Source of the DNA: Rubellimicrobium sp.
Lineage (GTDB): Bacteria > Pseudomonadota > Alphaproteobacteria > Rhodobacterales > Rhodobacteraceae
Direction: 5' to 3'
DNA length: 64,000 bases
NCBI GenBank assembly: GCA_019454835.1
Contig: JACFNP010000007.1
Coordinates: forward strand, 23,340-87,339
How positions within the stretch are numbered: position 1 is the stretch's first letter; every line of letters begins with the position of its first letter. A program made the position numbers and the translations under genes. The notes under the pieces were generated by a model, which searched no databases, was not told the origin of the DNA, and was given only the letters and a program-made list of their open reading frames with translations. This document shows positions 1 through 8,837 of the stretch, in pieces.

Positions 1-154
1 GCTCTGGGTCGGGCCCGGCGAACCGGCAACCTCGTCAGCCGATCAGGTTGCACGGGTCCGGCTGATCCTTGACGGCCTTGGAATGGACATCGCAACCCCC
101 GACGAGGCCCGTGCGATGCTGGGCCTCAAGGGCGGCGATCAGGTGAACTTCTGA
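1..154 (+). CDS. 3-keto-5-aminohexanoate cleavage enzyme family (BKACE/DUF849), C-terminal fragment
   Basis: This is the 3' end of a gene that begins before the window. Reading from base 2 gives about 50 residues ending GLKGGDQVNF. That tail, with the preceding stretch reading ATPDEAR, is characteristic of BKACE (DUF849) enzymes. The family condenses a beta-keto acid with acetyl-CoA to give a CoA ester and acetoacetate, usually in amino-acid or carnitine-like catabolism. The zinc-binding residues lie outside the window, so the substrate class cannot be judged. The LacI-type gene that follows on the same strand could be its regulator; this is inference from position only. Confidence 0.75.
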   Translation, partial: LWVGPGEPATSSADQVARVRLILDGLGMDIATPDEARAMLGLKGGDQVNF

Positions 155-313
155 AGCGCCCGAGGCGGGGGCGCGCGGAATGGATCGCGGGGCGCCGTTC
201 CCTTGTGTTCCGGGCGCACGGTCGTTAGGTCGCCCATCCTGTTGACGGGCCTTCCGGCAGGCGACCCGAGACGGATGCCCGAATTATCGGAAAGGTGGAA
301 GCTGGCGCTGGCA

Positions 314-1402
314 ATGGACCGCAAACCGAAAACGCCTCTGCGCCCGCAAGCGCACCGCCGCCCTGCCGGTGATTTGCCGCCGGATACGACGGGCACGCGC
401 CCCTCCGGCAAGCCCGCAGTCACGATCCGCGACGTGGCGCGCCATGGCGGCGTATCCATCGCAACGGTCTCGCGCGTCATCAACAACGAGGCGCAGGGCG
501 TTTCTCCAAAGACACGGGCGCGGATCCAGTCCCTTGTCAAGGAACTGAACTATCGCCCCAGCCGCATCGGCCAGGCGCTGCGCGGGCAGGCGACCGACAC
601 TTATGCACTGGTGATTTCCAACATCCAAAACAGCCTCTATGCGGCGATCGCCTGGGAACTCGAGCGGCGGCTCAATGATGGTGGCGGGGTCATGCTCCTG
701 TTCAACACCAACGAGAATGCCGATCTACAGGACCGCTGCCTCGCTGAAATCAACGCCCGCCATGTCAGCGGTCTTTTCATCCTGTGTGCGGTCGAGAGCC
801 GGAGCCTGCGGCAGACCGTCGCGCAGTATCATACCGTTTTCATCAATCGCCGGGTCACGTCCCTGGGCGAGACTTCATTCGTCGGCGTGGACGACTACGC
901 GGCCGCCCGCGATGTCGTCTCGATGATCGTCGAGGCCCGGCACCTGCCGCTCGGCGTCATCCACGGCCCGCTCTACTCTGACACCAGCGCCAGCCGCCTG
1001 CGCGGCCTACGCGATGCGCTGCATGAAAAGGGCATTCCCCTGGAGGCGGGCGACATCCGCGAGGCGGATCTGTCGATGGACGGCGGCTATCGACACGCGC
1101 GGGAACTGCTGCGGCAAAAGACCTATCGCGCGCTCTTTTGCGGCAGCGACCAGATTGCATACGGCGCCTACCGGGCCTGTTGCGAGAGGGGACTTGCCGT
1201 TCCCGACGATATCCAGATTTACGGCTTCGACGGCAACCCGCTGAACGAATGGCTGGCGCCCTGGCTCAACACGGTCCGCATCCCGCATACGTCCTTTGCC
1301 AGCGAGGCGATCCGGCAACTGGCGAGCCTGCGCGAGGGCGGCGTTCATCGGTCCATCATCCTGCCCTATGACATCGTCGCGGGGAGTATGAACGGGCGGT
1401 GA
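314..1402 (+). CDS. LacI-family transcriptional regulator
   Basis: A DNA-binding repressor of the LacI/GalR type, about 362 residues from this start. A LacI helix-turn-helix with the signature TIRDVARHGGVS followed by ATVSRVI lies at residues 37-60, then the hinge and a periplasmic-binding-protein-like sugar-sensing domain to the C-terminus. There is an unusual Arg/Pro-rich extension of about 36 residues before the HTH. The frame stays open further upstream (ATG at 275, another at 203) and no start has a clear ribosome-binding site, so the N-terminus is uncertain. It follows the BKACE gene by about 160 bp on the same strand. The effector is unknown. Confidence 0.88.
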   Translation: MDRKPKTPLRPQAHRRPAGDLPPDTTGTRPSGKPAVTIRDVARHGGVSIATVSRVINNEAQGVSPKTRARIQSLVKELNYRPSRIGQALRGQATDTYALVISNIQNSLYAAIAWELERRLNDGGGVMLLFNTNENADLQDRCLAEINARHVSGLFILCAVESRSLRQTVAQYHTVFINRRVTSLGETSFVGVDDYAAARDVVSMIVEARHLPLGVIHGPLYSDTSASRLRGLRDALHEKGIPLEAGDIREADLSMDGGYRHARELLRQKTYRALFCGSDQIAYGAYRACCERGLAVPDDIQIYGFDGNPLNEWLAPWLNTVRIPHTSFASEAIRQLASLREGGVHRSIILPYDIVAGSMNGR

Positions 1403-1619
1403 CGGCGGTGTCCGAGCGTTTCGGCGCCTGACGGATTCCAGAACTCCATGGCGGGTCTTCGGTGCGCCCCCGCCCCTGGGACAGGCACAGCGCAAACCCG
1501 ACCAGTCGCGGCGGTTTTTCCGCAGCCTGCCGGACTTGATCCATCAGACGCCGGGGCAGAACACCGGGGCCGTGTCCGTGCCGCTTGCCCGTCGCCGCGC
1601 TGCATCGCAGTCTTTCACC

Positions 1620-3956
1620 ATGGTCACCGCGTCTTTCCGTCTGCTTCCCCGCCCGGCGCTGGTTGCGCGTATCCTGCGCGCCGCTGGGCCGCTGACGGTC
1701 ATCGAGGCGCCAGCGGGCACCGGCAAGAGCGTGCTTCTCGCCGCTCTCGCACAAGCCGGGGGGCTGTCGCTTTCCACCGACGCGGCGCCACCCGCCGCCG
1801 GGCTGTGGGACGTGCCTGCGGTGGCGCAGACCGCGCCGCTGCCAACCGGCGCGCGCCTCGTCATCGCCAAGCGGCCCGGCACCGCGATCCCCGGCCTTGC
1901 GCGGGCGCGGGTTTACGGCGAGGTCTCGGAATTCACGGCAGACGACCTGCTGCTGACCGAGGCCGAGCTTGTCGCAGCGGGCCTTGCCCCCGGCGTTGCC
2001 GCCGAAGTGATGGTGCGCAGCGGCGGCTGGCCCTGCCTGCTGCCTGCGGTGGTCGGCGCGCGCGCAGAACCCGAGGCACTGGCCGAATTCCTGCATGATG
2101 AAATTCTGTCACATTACCCCCCGGCGGCCATCGCGGCGCTGGGTGCGCATCTGGCCGAACCGCTGCGCCGGTTCGAGCCGCGCCTTCTTGCCGGGCTGCC
2201 CTTTGCTCATCCCGGTACGGCGCTGCATCCGGCACTGGCGGCCGTACGGGCGCCCCTGCAACACGCAATCGCCCGGCGTCTGGCCGAGCGCACCCGCGAT
2301 CCCGCCGATGCCCGCGCCGTCGCGGTCATGCAGGCCGCGCTTGGGCGCCTGCCCGAGGCGATCGCCACCTTTCAGGGCACGGGTGCCTGGCAGGCCGCCC
2401 TGGCGGCGCTGCGGCAAAGCGGGGGGCCGTTCTTCCTCCAGCGCTTTGGCCCCGAGGCGACCGAGCGGATGCTGGCGGGCTTTCCCGCCGGTCTGCTGCT
2501 CGAGGACGAAACGCTGGTCACGACCCGCGCCATGCTGGGCGTGAAGGGTGGCGATGTCGCGCTGGCGCTGCACGTCCTGACCGAGCGCTGGGGCCCGCGG
2601 ATGCTGGATGCGGCGGCAGTCCTGGGTGATCGGGACTTTTCGCTGCCGGTGCGCTTCTTCCGCCTCGTGCTGCGCATCTGGGAGGACTTCTCGCTGCCGG
2701 TCGATTTTCTCGATGCAGCCTATCGCCTGCATGCCGAAATGTCGCCGGGCGACGACCTTGGCCATGGCGCGTTCTACAATACCGTGCTCGAATTCTACAT
2801 CCGCGAGCGGCGCCTGCCCGAGGCCGAGCATGTCGCGCTCGAGGCCGCGCGCCATTTCGGTCGCATTCCCGTTCCGGTTCTGTCGTTCTTCATCGAGCTG
2901 CACCTCGGCCTGATCCGACTCATGCAGGGCGACACCGGCGCGGCACAGCGGCAACTGGTGCAGGCGCAGCGCTTTCTCGAGGCGGTATCCTACGCCTGCC
3001 CGGCCGAATCGCGCATCCTCGCCATGGTCGAGGCCTGCGTCGCGTTCGAGCGCGGCAATCCCGACGCGCTGCACCACTTTCTCGCGGGCGAGATCGACGC
3101 CCTGACCGAAGGCGAGATATGGCCCGGTATCGCCGAGGTCGCGCTGACCTACGGCTCGCAGCACCTGCTCGAGACCCGCTCGCTGGTGGCAGCGCGCGCG
3201 TTCCTTGACCGCTGGCGCGTGCGGCAGGAACGGGCGGCACAGTTCCGTAGCCTGATCGACCTGCGCGAGATCGCCCTGATGCAGAGCGCGGGCCGCTGGG
3301 CCGAGGCCGGGCGCATGGCCGCGCAGTTGCCGTCGAGCGTGACGCTCGACTTCGTGCTGGCAGGGGCCGACCGGCTGGCGACATTGCGCGACCGTGACGA
3401 CGTGGCGATGGCGCTGGTCTGGCTGAGGCAACTCGCACAGACCGCGCCGCGCCGACCGGGGCTTGAACGGCTGGTCGCCTCGATCATCGACAATCCGCAT
3501 CTGCTCGGGCGGCAGCGGGTGGCGGCGCGGGTGTGGCAGGTCCATATCCTGCGCCGCACCGGCCATCAGGGGCCTGCCGCCGCGATGCTCGCGCGCCTGT
3601 TCGGCGACGCGGCGCGCGATGGCGTCGTTGCGCCGCTGACCGAAGAGCGCCAGTTCCTTGTCGACATTCTCGCCACCCACCGGATGCGCGAGGCGGTCGA
3701 GGCCGAAGACGGTGCCCGCCGGATCCTGCGCGGCCTGCTCGCGCCCGGCCCGGCGCGGGCAGCGGGACTGACCCGCCAGGAAACCCGTATCCTGCGCGCC
3801 CTTGCCGAAGGCGCAAGCAACAAGGCGATTGCCAACCTGATGGGGCTGAGCGAGTCGACGGTGAAATTCCACCTCGCCAACCTCTATCGCAAACTTGGCG
3901 TGACCACCCGGCGCGGCGCGCTGAGCCGGGCACATGCCAGCGGCCTGCTGCGGTAG
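1620..3956 (+). CDS. MalT-like LuxR-family ATP-binding transcriptional regulator
   Basis: A large regulator of about 778 residues. A P-loop (APAGTGKS, residues 30-37) opens a STAND/MalT-type NTPase region. A long Ala/Leu/Arg-rich helical middle, probably TPR-like, follows. The last 65 residues are a GerE/LuxR helix-turn-helix (LTRQETRILRALAEG, then STVKFHLANLYRKLGV). In this family ligand and ATP drive oligomerisation and activation. The ATG at 1620 places the P-loop at the normal distance from the N-terminus; the frame is open to a TTG at 1536. It lies directly upstream of the ABC/hydantoinase operon, whose leader carries two lux-box-like inverted repeats at 4236-4276, so it is the obvious candidate activator (inference). 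The ligand is unknown. Confidence 0.85.
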   Translation: MVTASFRLLPRPALVARILRAAGPLTVIEAPAGTGKSVLLAALAQAGGLSLSTDAAPPAAGLWDVPAVAQTAPLPTGARLVIAKRPGTAIPGLARARVYGEVSEFTADDLLLTEAELVAAGLAPGVAAEVMVRSGGWPCLLPAVVGARAEPEALAEFLHDEILSHYPPAAIAALGAHLAEPLRRFEPRLLAGLPFAHPGTALHPALAAVRAPLQHAIARRLAERTRDPADARAVAVMQAALGRLPEAIATFQGTGAWQAALAALRQSGGPFFLQRFGPEATERMLAGFPAGLLLEDETLVTTRAMLGVKGGDVALALHVLTERWGPRMLDAAAVLGDRDFSLPVRFFRLVLRIWEDFSLPVDFLDAAYRLHAEMSPGDDLGHGAFYNTVLEFYIRERRLPEAEHVALEAARHFGRIPVPVLSFFIELHLGLIRLMQGDTGAAQRQLVQAQRFLEAVSYACPAESRILAMVEACVAFERGNPDALHHFLAGEIDALTEGEIWPGIAEVALTYGSQHLLETRSLVAARAFLDRWRVRQERAAQFRSLIDLREIALMQSAGRWAEAGRMAAQLPSSVTLDFVLAGADRLATLRDRDDVAMALVWLRQLAQTAPRRPGLERLVASIIDNPHLLGRQRVAARVWQVHILRRTGHQGPAAAMLARLFGDAARDGVVAPLTEERQFLVDILATHRMREAVEAEDGARRILRGLLAPGPARAAGLTRQETRILRALAEGASNKAIANLMGLSESTVKFHLANLYRKLGVTTRRGALSRAHASGLLR

Positions 3957-4049
3957 ACGGAACCGGCCCGATCCGGTCGCGCCGCATGGAGGCCGGGCAG
4001 GTCACGCGCATCGACCCCTCGCACAGGGCAATCGGGCGCGCGGCATGTT

Positions 4050-4139
4050 CCGTCATTGCGAGGAGGCGCAGCCGACGAAGCAATCCCGATGTTGCGGGTG
4101 AGCGGTCGGGGTTGCTTCGCCTGCGGCTCGCAATGACGG
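4050..4139 (-). repeat. 89-bp directional palindromic repeat, copy A
   Basis: An imperfect inverted repeat running from CCGTCATTGCGAGGAGG to CTCGCAATGACGG. The long arm is on the left, so the element is in reverse orientation. It lies in the 417-bp gap between the LuxR-type regulator and the transporter operon. Apart from this copy and the operator pair at 4236-4276 I see no gene in that gap. The same element recurs ten more times in the window. Confidence 0.9.
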
Positions 4140-4235
4140 GATTTGCGGGCGACGACGCGGCGCCGACCCGCGCGGAGCCGCTCGCCCGATTGCCTTGCTC
4201 CCTCGCACCGCTGCTTGACGCCGGGTCAATAAAAA

Positions 4236-4276
4236 ACCTGTCCGTATCAGGTAAAAACCTGTTCTCATGACAGGTT
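4236..4276. promoter_or_regulatory. tandem lux-box-like operators upstream of the ABC/hydantoinase operon
   Basis: There are two inverted repeats in an A-rich patch 98-138 bp before the SBP start codon. Site 1 is ACCTG-N7-CAGGT (4236-4252). Site 2 is AACCTGT-N7-ACAGGTT (4256-4276). Their left half-sites (AAAAACCTG) are offset by exactly 21 bp, two helical turns, so two dimers could bind the same DNA face. The half-site ACCTGT matches the classical Vibrio fischeri lux box half-site. The neighbouring regulator has a LuxR-type HTH. A -35-like TTGACG sits at 4215. No convincing -10 is seen, which would fit an activator-dependent promoter. Confidence 0.6.
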
Positions 4277-4373
4277 GTTGCGCGTTTGCGCGCAATGCAG
4301 TCTTTTTTCCTGTCGGGGCGCGCGCGTCGGCGACAGCCCGGCCGGAGTGCCGGGGCGCATCATGGGGGACAAC

Positions 4374-5921
4374 ATGCTGAAACGACTGCTTCTCACCTCA
4401 TCCGCCGCGCTGATGCTGCCGTTTGCAGCGGCGGCGCAGAACGTGGTGACCATGAACACCGTGCAGATCTTCGGCACGATCGACCCGGCCAAGATCAGCG
4501 ACTACACCGATTACATGGCGGCGGTGAACCTGTACGACGGCCTCGTCACCGTCGATTCCGAAGGCAATCTCGTCCCGCAACTGGCCGAAAGCTGGGTCGT
4601 GGCCGACGACGCCTCGTCCGTGACCTTCACGCTGCGCGCGGACGCGCATTTCTCGGACGGCTCGCCGGTCGAGGCGAAGGACGTGGTCTATTCGTTCGAG
4701 CGCCTGCTGCGGATCAACCAGGGTCCGGCCAACCTGTTCGACGGCGTGGTCGAATCTGGCAACGTGCTCGCCAACGACGACGGCACCGTGACCTTCAACC
4801 TGTCGCGGCCCTTTGCCCCCTTCATGGCCACCGTGCCCGCGCTGATGATCGTGAACTCGGATGTCGTTGCCGAACACGCGGGCGACGATGATGCGCAGGC
4901 CTGGCTGGGCGAGAATGTCGCCGGGGCCGGGGCCTATCTGCTGCAAAGCTGGGATCGCGGCGCGCAGATGACCATCACGCGCGACGCCGGTTACTATGGC
5001 GGTTTCGGCGATGGCCCGATCGACGAGGTCCGCTGGGTCATCACCAATGACGAGGCCACCGTGCGCGCCATGGCCGCTTCGGGCGAGCTGACGATGACCT
5101 CGCAATACCAGTCGCCCGAAACCTACAAGGCACTGGTCGACATGGGGCGGTTCCGCATCGAGAGCCGCCCGACCTCGACCGCCTTCTACCTGAAGCTGAA
5201 CACCCAGGCCGAGCCGACCGACGACGTGCATATCCGCCGCGCCATCGCCTATGCCACCGATTACGACACGATCCGCGACGTGATCCTGCCGGGCGAGCAG
5301 ATGACCACGGTGCTGCCGCAGGGCTTTGCCGCCTTCTGGAACCCCGATGTCGAGGCGCCGCGCTACGACCTTGCCGCCGCCGCCGACGAGATCGCGCAGT
5401 CGTCCTGGGCGGGACAGCCGATTCCGATCACGCTCTCCTATGTGGCCGGCACCGCCTTCGAGGAGGAAATCAGCCTGCTGATGCAGGCCAATCTCGAAAG
5501 CCTCGGCTTTGTCGTGACCCAGGACCCCGAGCCGTGGAACCGGATCACCGAGATCGCCTCGTCGGTCGAGCAGACGCCCAACGTGAACCAGATCTTCTAC
5601 GGCCCGACCTATCCTTCGCCCGATTCGATGTTCTTCCCGCAGTTCGATTCGGCTGCCTCGGGCACATGGATCAGCATGGACTGGCTGCAGGACCCCGAGG
5701 TTGACGCCATGATCGCCGCCGCGCGCGCCACCGGCGACGTGGACGAACAGGCCGTCATCTACAAGGACCTGCAGGCGCTGCTGGCCGACCGCATGGTCTC
5801 GATCCCGCTGATGGCGCAGACCCAGCAGCACGCGATGGATAATTGTCTGACCGGCTTTGTCGCGGTGCCGCCGATGATGAGCTTCGAGTTCGACTTCAGC
5901 CGCTACGCCTGGACCTGCTAG
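4374..5921 (+). CDS. ABC transporter substrate-binding protein, family 5 (peptide/opine/nickel type)
   Basis: A periplasmic binding protein of about 515 residues for a DppA/OppA-type importer. It starts with a Sec signal peptide (MLKRLLLTSSAALMLPFAAAA). The body has family-5 features: the stretch VPQLAESWVV, then FTLRADAHFSDGSPVEAKDVVYS, and a C-terminal region reading MVSIPLMAQTQQ. The ATG at 4374 is chosen because a GGGGGA ribosome-binding site lies five bases upstream and the signal peptide then starts at residue 1. It is the first gene of the importer, followed after 200 bp by two permeases and two ATPases. The link to hydantoinase/DUF917 genes suggests a cyclic amide, modified amino acid or short peptide as cargo (inference). 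Confidence 0.92.
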   Translation: MLKRLLLTSSAALMLPFAAAAQNVVTMNTVQIFGTIDPAKISDYTDYMAAVNLYDGLVTVDSEGNLVPQLAESWVVADDASSVTFTLRADAHFSDGSPVEAKDVVYSFERLLRINQGPANLFDGVVESGNVLANDDGTVTFNLSRPFAPFMATVPALMIVNSDVVAEHAGDDDAQAWLGENVAGAGAYLLQSWDRGAQMTITRDAGYYGGFGDGPIDEVRWVITNDEATVRAMAASGELTMTSQYQSPETYKALVDMGRFRIESRPTSTAFYLKLNTQAEPTDDVHIRRAIAYATDYDTIRDVILPGEQMTTVLPQGFAAFWNPDVEAPRYDLAAAADEIAQSSWAGQPIPITLSYVAGTAFEEEISLLMQANLESLGFVVTQDPEPWNRITEIASSVEQTPNVNQIFYGPTYPSPDSMFFPQFDSAASGTWISMDWLQDPEVDAMIAAARATGDVDEQAVIYKDLQALLADRMVSIPLMAQTQQHAMDNCLTGFVAVPPMMSFEFDFSRYAWTC

Positions 5922-5932
5922 AGCATTTCGCA

Positions 5933-5952
5933 GTCAAACGGAAACGTTTGAC
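5933..5952. promoter_or_regulatory. stem-loop with GAAA tetraloop between SBP and permease genes
   Basis: A perfect 8-bp stem, GTCAAACG and CGTTTGAC, closes a GAAA (GNRA-type) loop 11 bases after the SBP stop codon. Wider flanks (GCATTTCG left, CGACAATGC right) partly extend it. It resembles palindromic intergenic elements of other alphaproteobacteria. In importer operons such hairpins often stabilise the SBP message or attenuate read-through to the membrane genes. The rest of the 200-bp gap shows nothing else. Confidence 0.55.
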
Positions 5953-6121
5953 GCCCGCGACAATGCGCAGGAACAAAGGGGCGGAGCGGGTCCGCCGGGT
6001 GCATGAATACGCGACCCGCTCCAGCCCCGCTGTTCCGGCCCTGCGGGGGACATTCTCCCTTCTCTCGCAGGGCACCATCCCGGTGCAGGGCGTGTAGCCG
6101 ACCGGGTTTTCGAGGGGCGTG

Positions 6122-7147
6122 ATGGAATTTGCCGCTTTCCTTCTGCGCAGGCTTGCCTGGTCGCTTCTGGTGCTGGTGGGGCTGTCGATCGTCATCTTCA
6201 CCATCGCCCGCGTCATGCCCGGCGATCCGGCACGCATGGCGCTTGGCCCGCGCGCCAGCGCCGAACAGGTCGAGGCGCTGCAGACCGAGCTTGGCCTCAA
6301 CAAGCCCTTCGTCGAACAATACCTCGGCTATGTCTCGGGGCTGGTGCGCGGTGATCTGGGGCAGTCGCTGCTGACCCGGCGGTCGGTCTCGGACGACATG
6401 CGCGCCAGCTTTCCGGCCACGCTGGAGCTGGTGCTGATCACCATCCTGTTCGCCTTTGCCGTCGGCGTGCCGCTTGGCGTCATTGCCGCCAACTGGAAGG
6501 ACCGCTGGCCCGACAACGCGGTGCGCGGGGTGGCGATCTTTTCGGCGGTGATGCCGTCGTTCTTCATCGCGCTGCTGCTGCAGGTGCTGGCGGGCTATGT
6601 GCTGCAGATCCTGCCCACCACCGGGCGATTGCCGCGCGGCACCGATTTCATCGCCTCGCCCACCGGCATGTTGCTGGTCGATTCGCTGGTGCAGGGGCGG
6701 CCGGATGTGTTTCTCGAGGCCCTGCGCCACCTGTTGCTCCCGGCACTGGCGCTGTCGCTGGCCACGATGGGGCAGGTGGCGCGGATCACGCGGGCCAGCA
6801 TGATCGACGTGAGCCGCCAGGACTATATCGAGGCCGCCCGCGCCTTCGGCATCCCCGAGCGGCTGCGGCTGTTCAAATACCAGTTGCGCCCCGCCTTCGT
6901 GCCGCCGCTGACCATCGCCGGTCTCGAATTCGCCTCGCTGATCGGCAATGCCTTCGTGGTCGAGCTGATCTTTTCCTTCGACGGCATGGCCGCCTACGGG
7001 GTGCGGGCGATCCAGCAGAAGGACCTCAACGCCATCATGGGCGTGGTCATGGTCTCGGGCGTGTTCTTCGTGCTGGTGAATCTGGTCATCGACCTTGCGG
7101 TGGGTCTGGTCGATCCGCGCGTGCGCATCCGGGGGGCACGGACATGA
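6122..7147 (+). CDS. ABC transporter permease, DppB/OppB type
   Basis: An inner-membrane permease subunit of about 341 residues. The N-terminus (FLLRRLAWSLLVLVGLSIVIF) is the first membrane helix and is followed by the typical VMPGDPAR periplasmic loop. The EAA coupling loop appears as YIEAARAFGI. About six membrane helices are visible. The start is ATG 6122, four bases after GAGGGG; a GTG at 6119 precedes it directly. Its stop overlaps the next start as ATGA, so the downstream permease is translationally coupled. It forms the channel with the 7144-8025 product. Confidence 0.94.
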   Translation: MEFAAFLLRRLAWSLLVLVGLSIVIFTIARVMPGDPARMALGPRASAEQVEALQTELGLNKPFVEQYLGYVSGLVRGDLGQSLLTRRSVSDDMRASFPATLELVLITILFAFAVGVPLGVIAANWKDRWPDNAVRGVAIFSAVMPSFFIALLLQVLAGYVLQILPTTGRLPRGTDFIASPTGMLLVDSLVQGRPDVFLEALRHLLLPALALSLATMGQVARITRASMIDVSRQDYIEAARAFGIPERLRLFKYQLRPAFVPPLTIAGLEFASLIGNAFVVELIFSFDGMAAYGVRAIQQKDLNAIMGVVMVSGVFFVLVNLVIDLAVGLVDPRVRIRGART

Positions 7148-8025
7148 GCGACCTCGACCTGTCGGAACAGGCCGCGCTGTCGAACGCCTGGCAGAACTGG
7201 TACCGCTTTTCGCGCAACCCGACGGCGGTGATCGGCGCGATCATCGTCGTGGTCGCGGTGTTGCTGGCGGTATTTGCCCCCTATATCGTGCCCTACCCCG
7301 CCGATGCCGGGGCGGTGGTCGATTTCCAGCACCGCCACCTGCCGCCGTCCTGGGAGCACTGGTTCGGCACCGACAACACCGGGCGCGACAATTTCAGCCG
7401 TGCGATCTACGGGCTGCGGGTGTCGCTGGCGCTGGCGGGCGTGGTGCTGGTGATCGCGGTGCCGGTCGGCACGGTGCTGGGCATCCTCGCGGGCTATTTC
7501 GGCGGCTGGACGGAAATCGTCATCATGCGCCTCACCGACATCGCGCTGGCGATCCCGCCGCTGGTGGTGGCGCTGGCGGTGGCGGCGGTGCTGGAGCCGA
7601 CGCTGCTCAACTCCATGCTCGCGCTGGCGTCGCTGTGGTGGACCTGGCACGCGCGGCTGGTCTATTCGGTGACGCGGCAGGTGCGCGCGCAGGAATATAT
7701 CGAGGCGGCTGAGACGCTGGGCGCGTCAAAGCTGCATATCCTGTTCCGCGAAATCCTGCCCAATGTCATCTCGCCGGTGGCGGTGAAGACCTCGCTCGAT
7801 GCGGGATTCGTCATCCTGATCGGCGCGGCGCTGTCCTATCTTGGCCTTGGCGTGCGGCCGCCGACCCCGGACCTGGGCACCATGGTGGCGAACGGCGCGA
7901 ATTTCCTGCCCGATTTCTGGTGGGAATCGATGTTGCCCGCGACCGTGATCCTGGTGCTGGCACTGGGTTTCAACCTGCTGGGCGACGGGCTGCGCGACCT
8001 CTTCGACGTGGAGGACGTGCGATGA
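7144..8025 (+). CDS. ABC transporter permease, DppC/OppC type
   Basis: The second permease of the importer, 293 residues. It has the N-terminal OppC-type region (a cytoplasmic segment, then a helix near residue 35). The conserved HWFGTDNTGRD motif follows, typical of DppC proteins, then five further membrane helices and the coupling loop EYIEAAETLGAS. It overlaps both neighbours by ATGA (7144-7147 and 8022-8025). This tight coupling implies equal production of the two channel halves. Confidence 0.94.
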   Translation: MSDLDLSEQAALSNAWQNWYRFSRNPTAVIGAIIVVVAVLLAVFAPYIVPYPADAGAVVDFQHRHLPPSWEHWFGTDNTGRDNFSRAIYGLRVSLALAGVVLVIAVPVGTVLGILAGYFGGWTEIVIMRLTDIALAIPPLVVALAVAAVLEPTLLNSMLALASLWWTWHARLVYSVTRQVRAQEYIEAAETLGASKLHILFREILPNVISPVAVKTSLDAGFVILIGAALSYLGLGVRPPTPDLGTMVANGANFLPDFWWESMLPATVILVLALGFNLLGDGLRDLFDVEDVR

Positions 8026-8837
8026 GCCTGCTGTCGGTCGAGGACATCCACGTCTCGTTCACCACCTACGGGCGCACGACCGAGGTGCTGAAGGGCGTCT
8101 CGCTGTCGGTGCCTGCCGCGCAACAGGTGGCGCTGGTGGGCGAATCCGGCTCGGGCAAGTCGGTGACGATGAAATCCATCATGGGCCTGCTGCCGCAGGC
8201 TGCCCGCATCACGCAGGGTCGCATCCTGTTCGACGGCGACGACCTGCTGACCATGCGCGAACGCGACCGGCTGAAACTGCGCGGCACCGCGATGAGCATG
8301 GTGTTCCAGGACCCGATGTCGTCGCTGAACCCGGTCTGGACCGTCGCGGACCAGCTTTCCACCATCCTGAAATATGCCGACCGCCGCCTTGGCCGCGCCC
8401 GCGACCGCAGGGGCCGGATGGCGCGGGTCCACGAGGTGCTGGCGCAGGTGCGGATGCGCGAGCCGGAGCGGGTGGCCGCCTCCTATCCGGTGCAGCTTTC
8501 GGGCGGGATGCGCCAGCGGGTGCTGATCGCCATGGCGCTGCTGTCGGAACCGCGCCTCTTGATCGCCGACGAACCGGGCACCGCGCTCGACGTGACCACG
8601 CAGGCGCAGATCCTCAAGCTGCTGAAGGATCTGGTGACCGAACGCCAGCTTGCGCTGCTGATGATTACCCACAACCTCGGCGTGGTGCGCGAGACCTGCG
8701 CCTATACCTACGTCATGCACAAGGGCGCCATCGTCGAGGAAGGCAGGACCGCCGCCATCTTTGCCGAACCGCAGCAGGACTATACCCGCGCCCTGATCGC
8801 CGCCGTGCCGCGCCTGACCGGGAGGGATGCGGCATGA
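8022..8837 (+). CDS. ABC transporter ATP-binding protein, DppD/OppD type
   Basis: An ATPase subunit of 271 residues. Walker A is GESGSGKS near residue 42, the signature is LSGGMRQRV, Walker B reads LLIADEPGTALD, and the H-loop is MITHNLG. It is clearly shorter than classical OppD (about 330 residues) because the C-terminal oligopeptide-transporter extension is largely missing. The start is the ATG in the ATGA overlap at 8022; the same frame is open upstream. It pairs with the following ATPase to energise uptake. Confidence 0.93.
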   Translation: MSLLSVEDIHVSFTTYGRTTEVLKGVSLSVPAAQQVALVGESGSGKSVTMKSIMGLLPQAARITQGRILFDGDDLLTMRERDRLKLRGTAMSMVFQDPMSSLNPVWTVADQLSTILKYADRRLGRARDRRGRMARVHEVLAQVRMREPERVAASYPVQLSGGMRQRVLIAMALLSEPRLLIADEPGTALDVTTQAQILKLLKDLVTERQLALLMITHNLGVVRETCAYTYVMHKGAIVEEGRTAAIFAEPQQDYTRALIAAVPRLTGRDAA

